A stretch of DNA of 64,000 bases. Source: Paraspadella gotoi (lineage: Eukaryota > Chaetognatha). The DNA lies in assembly GCA_051294375.1 (NCBI GenBank), contig CM119266.1:1909321-1973320 (forward strand), read 5' to 3'. Every line of letters begins with the position of its first letter. Position 1 is the stretch's first letter. Positions 22,837-36,253 of the stretch are shown piece after piece. Position numbers and translations under genes: made by a program. The notes under the pieces are model-generated. The model searched no databases. It worked only from the letters and a program-made list of their open reading frames with translations, and was not told where the DNA came from.

Positions 22837-23131
22837 TTGATTGCTCCTCCTGTCACCTCACTAATCACGCTGCCTCTCTTTCAACCTCACCCAATCTCTC
22901 TCTCTCTCTCTCCACTTTTCACTTTCTTTCTTTTCCTAAAAATCCTGTTTTTCTAAACCCTAACCTCTCTATCCCCTCTTTTCTCTCTATTTTCTCTCTA
23001 CCCCCTCTTTCCTCTTTATTCCTATCTCTCCCTTTCTCTTCCTTTGCCTTCTCTCTAGGCTGCCTTCATCAAAGCCACTAATGGAGAAACTTATCGTCGG
23101 AGCGCGGGATTTGATAATCAGAAAAAATTAG

Positions 23132-23169
<38 letters not shown>

Positions 23170-23411
23170 NNNNNNNNNNNNNNNNNNNNNNNNNNNNNNN
23201 NNNNNNNNNNNNNNNNNNNNNNNNNNNNNNNNNNNNNNNNNNNNNNNNNNNNNNNNNNNNNNNNNNNNNTCTCTCTCTCTCTCTCTCAGAGCTTTAGTAC
23301 TGAACAAATTATTTCTTCCAAAGGAGCCATCTGCAAAATCGTCAGGGTGTCAAAAGTTGCGAAACCAAAATGAGGAAAATGGGTTGTGGAAGGGAGCGGA
23401 GGAGGGAGTTA

Positions 23412-24022
23412 AGCGTAGTAAAATTCTTCAATTTAACTTTAATTTAAAATTCTAAAAGTGAGAACGAACAACATTATACTAATGAAAACATTTATGTAAT
23501 AAACAATTTATAATAAATTTTCCAATTTAACGCAGTAGGCCATATTTATACTAGTATAAACCAATAAATGTTTAAAATTTTCAAAACAGTTTTTTCTAAG
23601 ATTTTTTTGCAGATTTGGATTCGTTATAAAAAGCTTCGATAAAAAGAAATATAACTCTTTTTAAAAATCCTTCATTAAGGTGGCCGTCAAAATTAGAAAA
23701 AGCAGTATTTTAAGCTGAAAATTAACTTTTTATATATTAATATAGTTTTTAATTTTTAACCCACTTTAATGAAAAGAATTTTTAAAAATGATTTTATATT
23801 TTCTTTTATCAACTTTTGACGAGGATTCAAACTGCAATCAAAAAATAAGAAAAGCCTATTTGAAAATTTTCAATTTTATAAGGATAGTACTATATATAAA
23901 TATGGCCTACTGCAAAAAATTAAAAAAATAAAAATTATTTTTTTTACAAATAATGTTCACTAATGGTCATGTTGTTCATAAACTTGACTTAGAAATTTTT
24001 CGTATTTAACTTTCACTACGCC
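23412..24022. mobile_element. 611-bp foldback element with TTAA target duplication (piggyBac-type MITE)
   Basis: The two halves are imperfect reverse complements of each other. GCGTAGTAAAATTC at the left matches TTTCACTACGCC at the right. GCAGTAGGCCATATTTATA (from 23533) matches TAAATATGGCCTACTGC (near 23900). Inner blocks (CTTCATTAAGGTGG and CCACTTTAATGAAAAG) pair around a centre near 23720. TTAA lies just outside both ends (23408-23411, 24023-24026). There is no coding capacity. Confidence 0.75.
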
Positions 24023-25055
24023 TTAATGGGGAGTGGAAGAGACTGGGTAAGTTCTGTCGCAAGAGAGTAGAAACTGAGCATGGGGTCGGGAAGGAGATAA
24101 GATGGGAAGGCCCAATGTGAAAAGGTGGATCGTCGGAGAGTGGGAGGATAGAAAAACTTTAAAGGAAGATAGGAGTGGATCATGCGTTAAAGATAAGAAA
24201 AGTAGAAGAAGAAAATAAAAGAGATAAAAAGGAGATGATGAAATAAAAAGAAAATAGGAAAAAGGGAATCGGAAAAGGTGAAAGACCGCAGACCGAGAAT
24301 TCTTCCATTGAACTCGTTAAAAGAATCGATGTCTTTGGTTTTTTAAATTTTTTTGGGGGTCTACTTTTGCCGGTGGCGCTGTTTAAAATCGGCCTGCCTC
24401 TTGCGAACAGAAGAATTACGTTCGATTTAAAAAAAAAATTGCTGATGAAGGTTCGAATTAAAGAGCCGAAACATGTACTGTTTTATTAACAATAAAAATC
24501 GTTGTCTCTGCAATTAAAAATATTTTCTCAAAAAAAAAAAAAAAAAGAAATAAAGAGAGTAAAATAAAAGAAATAAATCTAATTCGTCAGTTGAAATCGA
24601 TGTAAACCGATTCTCGCGTAGAAAGTGAAGTCGGAGAAAAAAAAATCTTTTATTTCTTGAAATAAAAGAATTTTAAGGAAGTGGAATCGCGTAGGAAAGA
24701 AAAGAAAAAAGGAGGAAAGAAAAGAAAAAAGGAGGAAAGAAAAAAGAAAAAAAAGAAAAGAGAGGAATGCGTTCGGGGCTTTAAAAAAAGATTTTAAAAA
24801 AGAGGAGAAAAGGAAATTAAAAGACATGAGAGAAAAAAAAAGAGAAAGAGAAAAGTAAAAAAAAAAATTGTCGTCGTGAAGAAGAGAGAAAAGTTTATGA
24901 GCGAAGATGAGAGGATATTGAGAAAGAGAAAGAGAAAGAAAGGAAAGGAAAAGAAAAGGAAAAAGGACAAGAAAGGAAAAGAAAGGAAGAAAAAAAAACA
25001 CCGGAAAACAAAAAGAAAGTCGCACGAACATTAAGGAAAAAAAGAAGGGAATAAA
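24023..25055. other. Purine-rich spacer, nothing recognised
   Basis: GAAA/GGAAAA-rich DNA from about 24180 onward. The long minus-strand Phe/Leu/Ser frame here (24579-25031) is the shadow of this purine tract. Confidence 0.5.
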
Positions 25056-25139
25056 AAGGAGAAAAAATCAAGACGTAACAGCAGATTGCTCGATGAGTGA
25101 AAAAGAGTTAAAGAGAGAGAGAGAGAGAGAAATAGAGAG

Positions 25140-25199
<60 letters not shown>

Positions 25200-26211
25200 A
25201 AACCGAAATTAGAGAGGGGTAAAAAAAACCCAGTTCGAAATTCTCTAGAGGAAGAACACTCGAATCCTCAAGATGAGAAAATTAAGACGAAAAAAGAAAA
25301 AGAAAAAAACAAGAAAAAGACAAATTGTCAGAAGAACTGCTATATTGTACCATTCATGGTAATCTCGAGTAAGTACATTCATAGCCTGAAAATGACTGAC
25401 TAAATTTTTTTATATTTATTGAATTATTGTAGAATTGTACTATCACGATCAGTGATAGTAGGTCACTGTCAGTCATAAACACTATCAGTCAGTCATTTGC
25501 CATGTACAGCCTGGCGGAGAGAAAGGACGACTGCTGTGAGGGTGTGGGAAAGAATGACGGCGAGCAGCTACACTTCCCTCCCTCTTTTAGCCCCCCTCTC
25601 CCCCCTCCCTTTAGCCCCCCTCCCTCCCCAAAAAAGCTGAGAGGGACATTTAAACATAATGTCTGAGGCCATGACTTGCAGAAAGCTAGAACGGAGCAAG
25701 CATTGACAGCATGGAGAGAAGGACAAGGAACAAGGAAAGAAAAGCTTAGTGCTAGGACATGGAGCTAAGACTCAGAGTGAGAAGCAGCGTGAGAGGAGCG
25801 AGGAGAAAGAGCAAGGGGAGAGGAGCAAGGGAACCGACGACACGAATAGTAAGGCGAATCAGAATTGTGACTTTTTATTATACAGGAGTTCTGTAGACAT
25901 TGTATTCGAATTTTCTTTTTGTTTGTTTATTTTGCTGATTAAGACTCGTAAAACAATAAGAGTCGAACATGTACGAATTATAAATTCAATTTGTTGTAAC
26001 AACGAAATTATCTTTTCTCTCTAAAGGAGTTCTGTAATATTATTTTTTTAAATTTTATATATAAAATATTAGGGAATTTTCAATACTTATAAACGTATAT
26101 ATACAATCAAAAAATTGTTTTTAAAAGTTCTTATTTATAAACACAGAATTAAAATAATAAAATAATTTAAAATAATATCTTTATGAGCCTATAAAAATCT
26201 CATACTTTTTA

Positions 26212-26345
26212 TGAAATTGGTACAACCAATATAAAAATTATCCATTCATTTAATAAATAAGCCCCTATCTTGCCCTTACTTTGGACAGGTTTTGGTGGTT
26301 TAATGCTCAGTCACTCTTACAAATAATGACATATTATTTAATTTT
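26212..26345 (+). mobile_element. Interspersed repeat R1, copy 2 (diverged)
   Basis: Starts ATGAAATTGGTACAACCA and shares the CTTTGGACAGG...TTTTGGTGGTTTAA core with 8177-8330, with small deletions in the 3' half. Its degraded duplicate lies at about 31134-31290. Confidence 0.65.
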
Positions 26346-26729
26346 TGTTATCTTTTGCAAAGTACATTAGCATTATTTGCATTGCAGAACCTCTTGTTCA
26401 GCCTTAATGGGCAGGTTGAAGAAAAAAGAAGAACCAAATCGAGTGGGGAGAAGAAAAATGAGGCGAAGAGAGGAAAGAAGATGAGTGGGAGGAGGAAGAG
26501 GGAGGAAGAGAAGGAGAAAAGGAGGAAAATCGGAGAGACGTCAAAGGAGAAAAAGTCGGAGAAGCAAAGAACCCGCAGTTAAAATTGTGATTGATTGATT
26601 GATTGATGGGAGAAAGCGCGAGAGAAAAAAAAATAAGTGAAAGTTTTAGGGTTTGAAGACGAGAGCAAAAAAGGCGATGAATGAATGTTAGAAAGAGAGT
26701 GAGAGAGTGAGAGAAAATGTGAATGTTAC

Positions 26730-26787
<58 letters not shown>

Positions 26788-27140
26788 AGAGAGGAGAGAG
26801 TGGAGAGAAAGAAACGATACTCCAGGGGTTCGAAAAGGAGGCGTAAATAAAAGCGAAAAAACAAATGACGACAGGTAAAGGACCTGAAAAAAAAGGGGAA
26901 ACGGAAGAAGAAGTTTTTTGAGGAGAAAGCTTTAATTTCTCTCTCCCTCTCTCCTCCTCCTCTCTCTCTCTCTTCTCTCTCTCGCTCTCTCTCTCCTCTC
27001 TCTTTCTCTCTCTCTCTCACCGGCTTTGATTTCCGGTGGGGAAGAGATGAGATTGAGAGAGCAGGAAAGGTAATGGGTGAAAGCGAGAGAGACGGGAGAG
27101 AAACGAGAGAGAGAGAGAGAGAAAAGAGACGGTATGTGAG
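26730..27140. repeat. GA and TC tracts flanking an AT-rich core
   Basis: GA arrays (26738-26800), a TC-rich tract (26938-27018) and GA again (27085-27125) occur. The equivalent in copy B is at 31735-32155. Confidence 0.8.
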
Positions 27141-27599
27141 TTTTCTCAAGCCTTTTTTTTATAAATATGGAATCAGCCTATTGAACACTTAACAATAGAC
27201 GACACGGACCCATCATAGTTGATGAAGCCCAATTTGCCCTAAAAAAGGAATCATGAGGAAGAGAAAAATGAAGAGGAGATGAAAGAAAAAAATGAGGAGG
27301 AAGGAAACATTTTCCCCCCTAATTGTTCTTCTTCCCAAATGAGTTTTTATGAGGAAAATAAAAAAATCCCGTCCTTCCCTCTCTCTCTCTTATCTCTCTC
27401 TCCCTCTCTCTCTCTCTCCTCCCTCTCTCTCTCTCTCCTCCTCCTTCTTTTTCCTCTCTCCTCTCATCCTCTCTCTCTCTCTCTCCTCTCTCCCTATCCT
27501 ATCCCTTCCTCTTTTCCCCCCTCAATTCTTATCGTCCTCACGCCTTCTGCCTCTGAACTTCCCTCTCTCTCTTCTCGAAAAAAAGTAGGAACATAATCC

Positions 27600-27635
27600 A
27601 ACCTTCTGAGATTTTTGCTGCGCGAGAAAGGCGGC

Positions 27636-27666
<31 letters not shown>

Positions 27667-29103
27667 ACTGAGGAAATTGGGAAGGAGTGGTACATGGGTT
27701 ATCGTAAGCCGTGGGTAAGGCGGGTGAGGCAACGCGGCTGCAGCGGCGGTTGATGATTGGGGAACGAATAACCGGAAGTAAGAGGGCGTTGCCTTCGAGG
27801 CGAGGTCGGGGTTGTTGTTGTTGTTGTAGGTCGCCGAGAGAAGGTCGCTTATGAAATTAAAAAAAATGTAAGAAAATATGTTTACAATATTTAAAATGTG
27901 ATTTATACGTAGTTTTCGATAATGGCGTGACATCTGACTTATTCTGTGGTGTGAATGTCTAAATTATATAAACACATATCGTCCGTTAAAAATTTTACGA
28001 AAGAAGTTAATCAATTACATAGGGTACATAGTGTAAATAGTGAAATTGGTAACCTGACGTAATTAAAAATGGGCGTCCGAAAAACATACGAGAATTTGAC
28101 GCCATCGTCGCAAGCGAGACTCACCCGACGCTTGATTCTTCCTTACCTTCGCTTTTCTCGTGAACGGCCCAGACTGTGATCTCGCAACAGACTGTGATCT
28201 CGGCGCAACTTGACCTTTTTACGAAGAAAAGGCCAATGAAAATCTGAGTCGGTGAGAGGAGAAAATGGAGAGACTGGGGAGTGAAAGTAAAAAAAAGTGT
28301 GAAAGTAAGAAAGTAGGGAAGTGAAAAAGATGGTAATAAACAGCAGCCGCGGTTACACTTTTTTGCATTTTATTTTTTTCGCGCGCTGAACCTTTTTTTG
28401 TTCGATATTCGTTTAACAAAAAAGATTGGATGAGTTTTTGGTAAGCTTTTTTTCCTACCAAGCTTTTATAAAACTTTTTTCAGCATTTTTGAAAAGAATG
28501 AGGATAAATCTGAACGAAGGAACGTTCTCTCGTGCCTAACTTTTCTCCGAATTATTTGTCAAAGTTTTTTATTTACACTTTCTTTTTTACTTTACTTTAT
28601 TTATTACTATTGGAGAGAGATACCGCCTAACCGACCGAAAGTCTCGCCGATCGCTTCAGCAACTCGTTCACCGAAAAAAAAAAATCCTATATTTTCCCAG
28701 CGAGAAAAATACTTTTTCGTTCACGTCTCTTACTCATGGGAGAAGTCATGAGCCACCGTCCGCGCCCACAATGTAAGACGTCGAAACTTTGCGCGACCGA
28801 AAACCCATAATCTATGATTTGCGAGGTCTTTTTCTCCAACGCGGGAGACGGAGCGGAAGACGCCGCCGCCGCCGCTGCCGCCGCTGCCGCCGCCGCCGCT
28901 GCCGCCGCCGCCACTGCCGCTGCCGGAGACCGCGTTAGTAGTCGGAGGATTTGCTCGAGGCTTTGGACTCTAATCCAGATTTGAAAATGAGATGAGTTTA
29001 CGGGAAAAAAATCGGGTTCAATACTTAATGACGCTGATGCTAATTTAATATCGTTGAGTGACGGAACGTGGGATCCGGAGAATATCCTAAAACCATTTGA
29101 CAC
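27600..29103 (-). CDS. Weak candidate gene with homopolymer-rich exons
   Basis: Two minus-strand blocks look partly coding. Block 1 (27600-27847) follows an acceptor (CATAAG) and has an open frame with a five-Gln run, then SRVASPALPTAYDNPCTTPS and a run of about 12 Pro, then FSRSKNLRRLDYVPTFF. Other frames are also long, so the frame is not certain. Block 2 (28687-29103) has an open frame with a long Ala run followed by SSAPSPALEKKTSQIIDYGF and GRWLMTSPMSKRRERK to a stop. The homopolymers come from CCG/GCC repeats and could be a nuclear regulator's linkers or simply non-coding repeats. No splice chain joins the blocks. Both recur in broken form in copy B (32940-33190, 34060-34340). Confidence 0.22.
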
Positions 29104-29704
29104 CTACGTTCTTCCCGGGATTTAAGCGTCCAGCTTCTAGCTAATCGTTACTTAAAGCTAATTTGCGTATTGTATCGGTGGTGATTTATTATCTTATAAA
29201 GCCTCACAATATAATTTGACGGTAAATTTGGGAAGAATTGTTACAACAAAAAAAACCCAAAATCTTCCGAAGCGTCGACAACGTCTTTATGTATATGTAC
29301 GACGAGAGAAGAAAAATAACCAATAAAAAATATCCCTTAAAATATAAACCATGCTTCGATAGTTCTTCATTCCAAGAAATTTATATAGTATTCAATCAAT
29401 GGTCAAATTATTCTGAACGTGTGGTTGCTTTTTATTGAATTTTTTCTTGCTTATCTTTATGCATGACATTAAGAGAATCCTATAAGCTTTCTAACCAAAT
29501 TGAACATTACTACTCTGTACAGGCATTAATTTCTGTTTCGAGATTATATAAAAAAAAGAAACTATTTTTTCTTCTTTTTCGTGGGAACTTTCTGGCGGGA
29601 AAAGATAAAATCGAAAATGGAAGCATCAGACTGAAAAGAGGGCGATTTGCTGAACTTGGTATTCAAGCCTTCACCGACGCGTTTGGCTCGTTGAATCGTT
29701 ATAT

Positions 29705-29757
<53 letters not shown>

Positions 29758-31133
29758 AAGAGAGAGAGAGAGAGAGAGACGAGAGTCCCGAGGGGGAATG
29801 TCATCTTCGTTAGATGGCGCAGAGCAGAAAACTTAATGAAAACTGGCTTTTGTTGGCACCGCGAACCAGACTGTTGGGGCAAAAGAAAGCAGAGAGAAAT
29901 CTCCCGTTTTTATTCAGAGAGAGATAAGGAGATAAAAATCAGACGTAACAGCAGATTGCTCGATGAGTGAAAGAGTAAAGAGAGATAGAGAGAGGAGAGA
30001 GAGAAGGGAGAGAGAGAGAGAGAGAGAGATGATGAGAAGAGGAAGAGAAGAGAGAGAGAGAGAGAGAGAGACAAAAACGAAATTAGAGAGGGTAAATAAA
30101 AACCAGATTCGAATTCTCTATGAGGAAGAAACTCGAATCCTCAAGATGAGAAAGCACGAAAAAGAAAAAAGAAAAAAACAAACGAAAAAGACAAATTGTC
30201 AAGAAGACTGTAATATTGTACAGTTCATAGTATTCAGAGTAAGTTACATTCATAGCCTGAATGAATGACTAAATTTTTTTTAATATTTATTGAAATTAAT
30301 TGTAGAATTGTAACTATCTATACGATCAGTGATAGTAGGTCACTGTCAATCATAAACACTATATCATCATTGCATGTACAGCTGGCGGAGAGAAAGACGA
30401 CTGCTGTGAGGGTGTGGGAAAGAAGGACGGCGAGCAGCTACACTTTCCCTCCCTCTCTTTAGCCCCCCTCCCCAGCCCTCCCTTAGCCCCTCCTCCCCAA
30501 AAAAAAGTGAGAGGGACTTTAACATGAATGTCTGAGGCCGATGACTTGACAAGAAATAGCATAGAACGGATGCAAGCATTGTACAGTCATGTGAAGAAGG
30601 GACAAGAGTAACCAAGGAAAAGAGAGAGCTAGATGGCTAGGAACTAGTGGAGCAATGTCAGAGACTCAGAGATGAGAAGCAGATCAGCTGAGAGGAGCGA
30701 GGAGAAAGGCATGCAAGGGGAGAGGAGCATAGGGAACGACGAACGAATAGTTAAGGCGAATGTCAGCAATTCGGTGAACTTTTGATTATACGAGGAGTGT
30801 CGTAGACCATGTGTGTATGTTCGAATTTATCTTTTTGTATTGTTTTTTTGCTGATTAACGACTGTAAAAATATAAGTAGCGAACATGTAGAATTATAAAA
30901 TCAATTTTGTAACAACGAAAATCTTAATTTTTCTCTCTATAAGGATTCTGCTAAATATTTTTTTTTAAAATCTTATTATAAGAATATTAGGTGAATTTTC
31001 ACATATATTATAAACGTATATATACAATCAAAAAATTGTTTTTAAAAGATCTTAATTTATAAACACAGATATAAAATAGATAAAAATAATTTTAAAATAA
31101 ATTCTTATGTAGCTATATCAAAATCTTCATACT

Positions 31134-31290
31134 TTTTATAGAAATGACAACAATAAATAAATTATCTGCATTCATTTAATAGAATTAAGTTCATCCTCTT
31201 GACCTTACTTTGGGACCAGGGCTTATTGGTGGTTTAATGCTGTCAGTCGTCACTCTTACAACGAGTAATGGACATATATTTAATTTAGTT
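31134..31290 (+). mobile_element. Interspersed repeat R1, degraded duplicate of copy 2
   Basis: Matches 26212-26345 with many small insertions. It is part of copy B, so probably not an independent insertion. Confidence 0.6.
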
Positions 31291-31759
31291 GTTATCGTGT
31301 TTGACCAAGTCACATCAGATAATATTTGCATGTGCAGAATCGTCTTGTTCCAGCCGACTTTGAATGGGGCAGCGTCTGAGAGAAAAAAGAAGAAACCAAA
31401 TCGAGTGGGGGAGGGAGAAAATGAGGCGGAAGAGCGGAAAAAGATGAGTGGGAGGAGGAAGAAGGGAGAAGACGAAGGAATATAGAGGATGAAAGAAGTC
31501 GAGAGTACGTCAGAGGAGAAAAGTCGGAAGGTAAGAGAACCGAGGCGCAGTTAGAAATTGTGTGAGTTGAGTTGATTGATTGATGGAGAAAAGCGCGAAG
31601 CAGGAAGAAAAAATAATGAAAAGTTTAGAGTTTGTAAAGACGAGAGCAAAAAAAAAAGGCGATGAAGAATGTTAGAGAAGTAGTGCGAAAGGGAGTGAGA
31701 GAATAATGTGAAATAGTTACGTGAGAAGAGAGGAGAGAGAGAGAGAGAGAGAGAGATGA

Positions 31760-31800
<41 letters not shown>

Positions 31801-32399
31801 AGAGGAGAAAGAAAACGATACTCCAGGGTTCGAAAAGGAAGGGCTGTAAATAAGAAAATAGTCGAACGAGGTAAGAGGGACCGGAAAAGAGAAAGAGGGA
31901 AGAACGGGAAAGAAGAAGTAGTTTTGTTGAGGAGAAACTATTATGTTCTCTCTCTGCTCTCACTCGTCTCTCGTCCTCTCTCTCTCTTCTGCTCTCGTCT
32001 CTCTCTCTGCTCTCTCTTCTCTCTCTCTCTCTCGACTCGGGCTTCTGATGTTCTCGTGGGAGGAGATGAGATGAGATGAAGAGAGCAGGAAAGGTAATGG
32101 GTTAAACGATGAAGAGAGGCGGGAGAGAAACGGAGAGAGGAGAGAGAGAGAAAAAGAGACGGTATGTAGTTTCGTCAAGCCCTTTTTTGTTATAAATATG
32201 GAACAGCCTATTGAACACTTAACAATAGACGACGACGGACCCATCGAAGTTGATGAAGCCCATTTGCCTCTAAAAAAGGAATCAATGAGGGAAGAGAAAA
32301 ATGAAGAGGAGATGAAAAGAAAAAAAAAGAGGAGAGAGGAAACATTTTCCCCCCTAATTGTTCTTCTTCCCAAATGAGTTTTTAGAAAGGAAAAAAAAA

Positions 32400-32628
32400 A
32401 TCGTCTCCTCTCTGTCTCATCCTCCTCGTACCTATCCCTCTCTCTCTTCTCTCTCTCTCACCTACCTCATCATCTCTCTCTCTCAACTCCTACTCCTCTC
32501 TCTCTTCCTCTTTCATCCTTTACTCCTTCCTTTCCTCCTCTTCTCCTCCCTCTCCTCTACTCTCCTCTCTCTCTTACATCTCTCCTCATCTCTCCTTCGC
32601 TCTCTGCTCTCTCTCTCCTCTCTCTCTC

Positions 32629-32666
<38 letters not shown>

Positions 32667-32920
32667 TCTACTCTTGCTCTCCCTCTTCTGCCTCTCCTCT
32701 CTCCTTCCTTCATCCTACTACTCCATCTTGTCGTCCCTCTCTCTACTTCCTCTCTCTCTCTCTCCCTCGTGTCTCTCTCCTCCTCTCTCTCTCTCGTCTT
32801 CTCTCTTCTCTCTCTCTACTCTCTCTCCCTCTCTCACCAATCCTATCCCTTTCCTTTTCCCCTCCAATTCTTAATCGTCCTCCCTTCTTCCTCTTAATCT
32901 TCCTTTCTCTCTCTTCTTCG
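32400..32920. repeat. TC-rich tract in copy B
   Basis: A 500-bp imperfect TC tract corresponds to 27370-27590 in copy A but is about twice as long. The Leu/Ser frames it gives are not genes. Confidence 0.8.
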
Positions 32921-34998
32921 AAAAAAAGTAGGACATAATCCAACCTCTGAGATTTTTTGCTGCGCGAGAAAGGCGGCGGTGCGGCGGCGGCGGCGGGGCG
33001 GCGGCGACTGAGGAAATTGGGAAGGAGTGTACATGGGTTATCGTAGGCCGTGGGTAAGGCGGTGAGGCAACGGGCGCAGCGGCGGTTGATGATTGGGAAC
33101 GAATAACCGGAAGTAAGAGGCGCGTGCCTCGAGGCGAGGTCGGGTTGTTGTTGTTTGTTGTAGGTCGCCGAGAGAAGGTCGCTTATGAAATTAAAAAAAA
33201 TGTAAGAAAATAGTGTTTTTACAATATTTAAAATGTTATTTATACGTAGTTTTTCGATAATGGCGTGACATCTGACTTATTCTGTGGTGTGAATGTCTAA
33301 ATTATATAAACACATATCGTCGTTAAAATTTACGAAAAAGAAGTTAATCAATTACATAGGGTACATAGTGTAAATAGTGAAATTGGTACCTGACGTAATT
33401 AAAAATGGGCGTCGAAAAACATACGAGAATTTGACGCATCGTCGCAAGCGAGACTCACCCGACGGCTTGATTCTTCCTTACCTTCGCTTTTCTCGGTGAA
33501 CGGCCCAGACTGTGATCTCGAACAGACTGTGATCTCGGCCCAGACTGTGGATCTCGCAACTTGACTTTTACGAGAAAAAGCAATGAAACTGAGTCGTAGA
33601 GAAAAAGAGAGACTGGGGAGGAAGTAAAAAAGTGTGAAAGTAAGAAGTAGGAAGTGAAAAGATGGTAAAAACAGCAGCCGCGGTTACATCTTTTTTTGCT
33701 TTTATTTTTTTCGCGGCGCGAACCTTTTTTTGTTCGATATTCGTTTAACAAAAAAGATTGGATGAGTTTTTGTAAGCTTTTTTCCTACCAAGCTTTTTTC
33801 AGCATTTTTGAAAAGAATGAGGATAATGCTGAACGAAGGACGTTCTCTCGTGCCCTAACTTTTCTCCCGAATTATTTGTCAAAGTTTTTTATTACACTTT
33901 CTTTTTTACTTTACTTTTTTATTACTATTGGAGAGAGATACCGCTACCGACGAAGTCTCGCCGATCGCTTCAGCAACTCGTTTACCAAAAAAAAAAATCT
34001 ATCATTTTCCCCAGCGAGAAAAATACTTTTCGTTCACGTCTCTTACTCATGGAGAAGTCATGAGCCACCGTCCGCGCCCACAATGTAGACGTCGAAACTT
34101 TGCGCGACCGAAAACCCATAATCTATGATTTGCCGAGGTCTTTTTCTCCAACGGCGGGAGACGGAGCGGAAGACGCCGCCGCGCCGCTGCCGCCCGCTGC
34201 CGCCGCCGCCGCTGCCGCCGCCGCCACTGCCCGTGCCGGAGACCGCGTTAGTAGTCGGAGATTTGCTCGAGGCTTTGGACTCATCCAGATTTTGAAATGA
34301 TATGAGTTTACGGGAAAAAAATCGGGTTCAATACTTAATGACGCTGATGCTAATTTAATATCGTTGAGTGACGGAACGTGGGATCCGGAGAATCATCCTA
34401 AACCATTTGACACCTTACGTTCTCCCGGGATTTAAGCGTCCAGCTTCTAGCTAATCGTTACTAGCTAATTTGCGTAATTGTATCGGTGGTGATTTATTAT
34501 CTTATAAAGCCTACAATATAATTGACGGTAAATTTGGGAGAATTGTTACAACAAAAAAACCCGAAAATCCGAAGCGTCGACAACGCTTTATGTATATGTA
34601 CGACGAGAGAAGAAAAATAACCAATAAAAAAATCCCTTAAAATATAAACCATGCTTCGATAGTTCTTCATTCAAGAAATTTATATAGTATTCAACAATGG
34701 TCAAATTATTCTGAACGTGTGGTTGCTTTTTATTGAATTTTTTCTTGCTACCTTATGCATGACATTAAGAGAATCCTATAAGCTTTCTAACCAAATTGAA
34801 CATTACTACTCTGTACAGGCATTAATTTCTGTTTCGAGATTATATAAAAAAAAGAAACTATTTTTCTTCTTTTTCGTGGGAGCTTTCTGGCGGGAAAAGA
34901 TAAAATCGAAAATGAAAGCATCAGACTGAAAGAGGCGATTTGGTTGAACTTGGTATTCAACGCCTTCACCTACGCGTTTGGCTCGTTGATCGTTATAT

Positions 34999-35051
<53 letters not shown>

Positions 35052-35339
35052 AAGAGAGAGAGAGAGAGAGAGACGAGAGTCCCGAGGGGAAGTCATCTTC
35101 GGTTAGATGGGCGCAGAGCAGAAAACTAATGAAAAACTGGTTTTGTTGGCACCGCGAACCAGACTGTTGGGGCAAAAGAAAGCAGAGAGAATCTCCGTTT
35201 TATTGCGATTCAGAAAGAGGTTTCAGAAATGATATGCTCACTCTCTCTCTCTCTCTCGTCGTCAAACAGAGAAAAAGAAATGATGCAAAACCAAGAATAG
35301 AATGTGTAAAGAAAAAAAAAAAGGACGTGACCGTTAAAA

Positions 35340-35341
<2 letters not shown>

Positions 35342-35379
<38 letters not shown>

Positions 35380-35418
35380 CTCTCTCTCTCTCTNNNNNNN
35401 NNNNNNNNNNNNNNNNNN

Positions 35419-35452
<34 letters not shown>
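35342..35452. repeat. (TC)n microsatellite interrupted by an N gap
   Basis: TC arrays flank the gap at 35394-35418, so the true array length is unknown. Confidence 0.9.
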
Positions 35453-35455
<3 letters not shown>

Positions 35456-35933
35456 GAGAAACCGAAGGGAGAGAGAAACCCTCATTATTCTTTCTCGGCA
35501 ACTCACCCTTTAACGTTTAACGTCAAGGCCACGCGGGGCGCTGGCGTCGGTTTTAATGAATAATCGAACAAATGGCCATCGGAGGACAAGTAGGAGCGAA
35601 TAAAGTTAAGAAAAGTATTGGAAAAACCCTAAGATTACGAGAAGCCGAAGAAACTGTACAGAAAAATTCCTCAAGTTATTTTTAGTTTAAAACAGATGTA
35701 TTCTCAACACGCATAATTTTTAAATGGCACGACGAATTAATATGGGACGGATGACAAAGATTAATAAGGCGAATTAATAGTTTAATATTATGTCACACTA
35801 TATTCTACGTATTCTACAGTATAATACTTTTAAAGTTTTTCTCGAAAGAAAGAGCAAGACAATAATTTTAATTGAAAACAAGAAATGGGATTAAAGTTGT
35901 GTCGTCACGTAAATGGATTAAGACATCAATGAA

Positions 35934-36066
35934 TTTGGTGCAACCAATATAAAAATTATCCATTCATATCTTGCCCCTGACTTTGGACAGGCTTTGGTGG
36001 TTTAAGGCCCCCATCACTCTTACAAGATAATGACATAGCAGGTCCCTGCAAGCTTTCAATCAAGAC
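35934..36066 (+). mobile_element. Interspersed repeat R1, copy 3
   Basis: Begins TTTGGTGCAACCAATATAAA and carries CTTGCCCCTGACTTTGGACA and the AAGATAATGACATAGCA segment. It is very similar to 8177-8330 but lacks about 20 bp near its left third. Confidence 0.7.
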
Positions 36067-36253
36067 TCTCTCACAGTCTCGTTTATTCACTCCCAGAGTA
36101 CCTGGCTTCCCTATCAATGAAGTGGTATAATGTTTCAAAGAATGTTTCAATTGTATGAAAAGACCACTCCCTTAAGTATTAGTAGTATTAGTAAATGATA
36201 GTTCTACGATCGATGGAGTCCGAAGCGAGACATTGAAGACTTGGAACCGGGAT

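Larger units (their letters stand above)
25056..29915. repeat. Large tandem direct repeat, copy A
   Basis: From the phrase CAGACGTAACAGCAGATTGC region (about 25070) to the AAAAGAAAGCAGAGAGAAAT region (about 29880), this segment is collinear with 29916-35195. Both copies carry many one- and two-base indels relative to each other. It contains R1 copy 2, GA/TC tracts and a weak gene candidate (27600-29103). Confidence 0.85.
29916..35195. repeat. Large tandem direct repeat, copy B
   Basis: Same order of landmarks as 25056-29915: the GCAGATTGCTCGATGAGTGA phrase, CTGGCGGAGAGAAAG, the R1 repeat, GA/TC tracts, the GCGGC run and the GCC run. Indels occur every few tens of bases. The frames of copy A are broken here. 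It is best explained as a second, uncorrected representation of the same locus, or else a very recent duplication with poor base quality. Confidence 0.8.

Noticed and set aside
32358-32897. 179-codon Leu/Ser-rich frame
   Set aside because: It is the reading of the TC-rich tract of repeat copy B and is not preserved in copy A.
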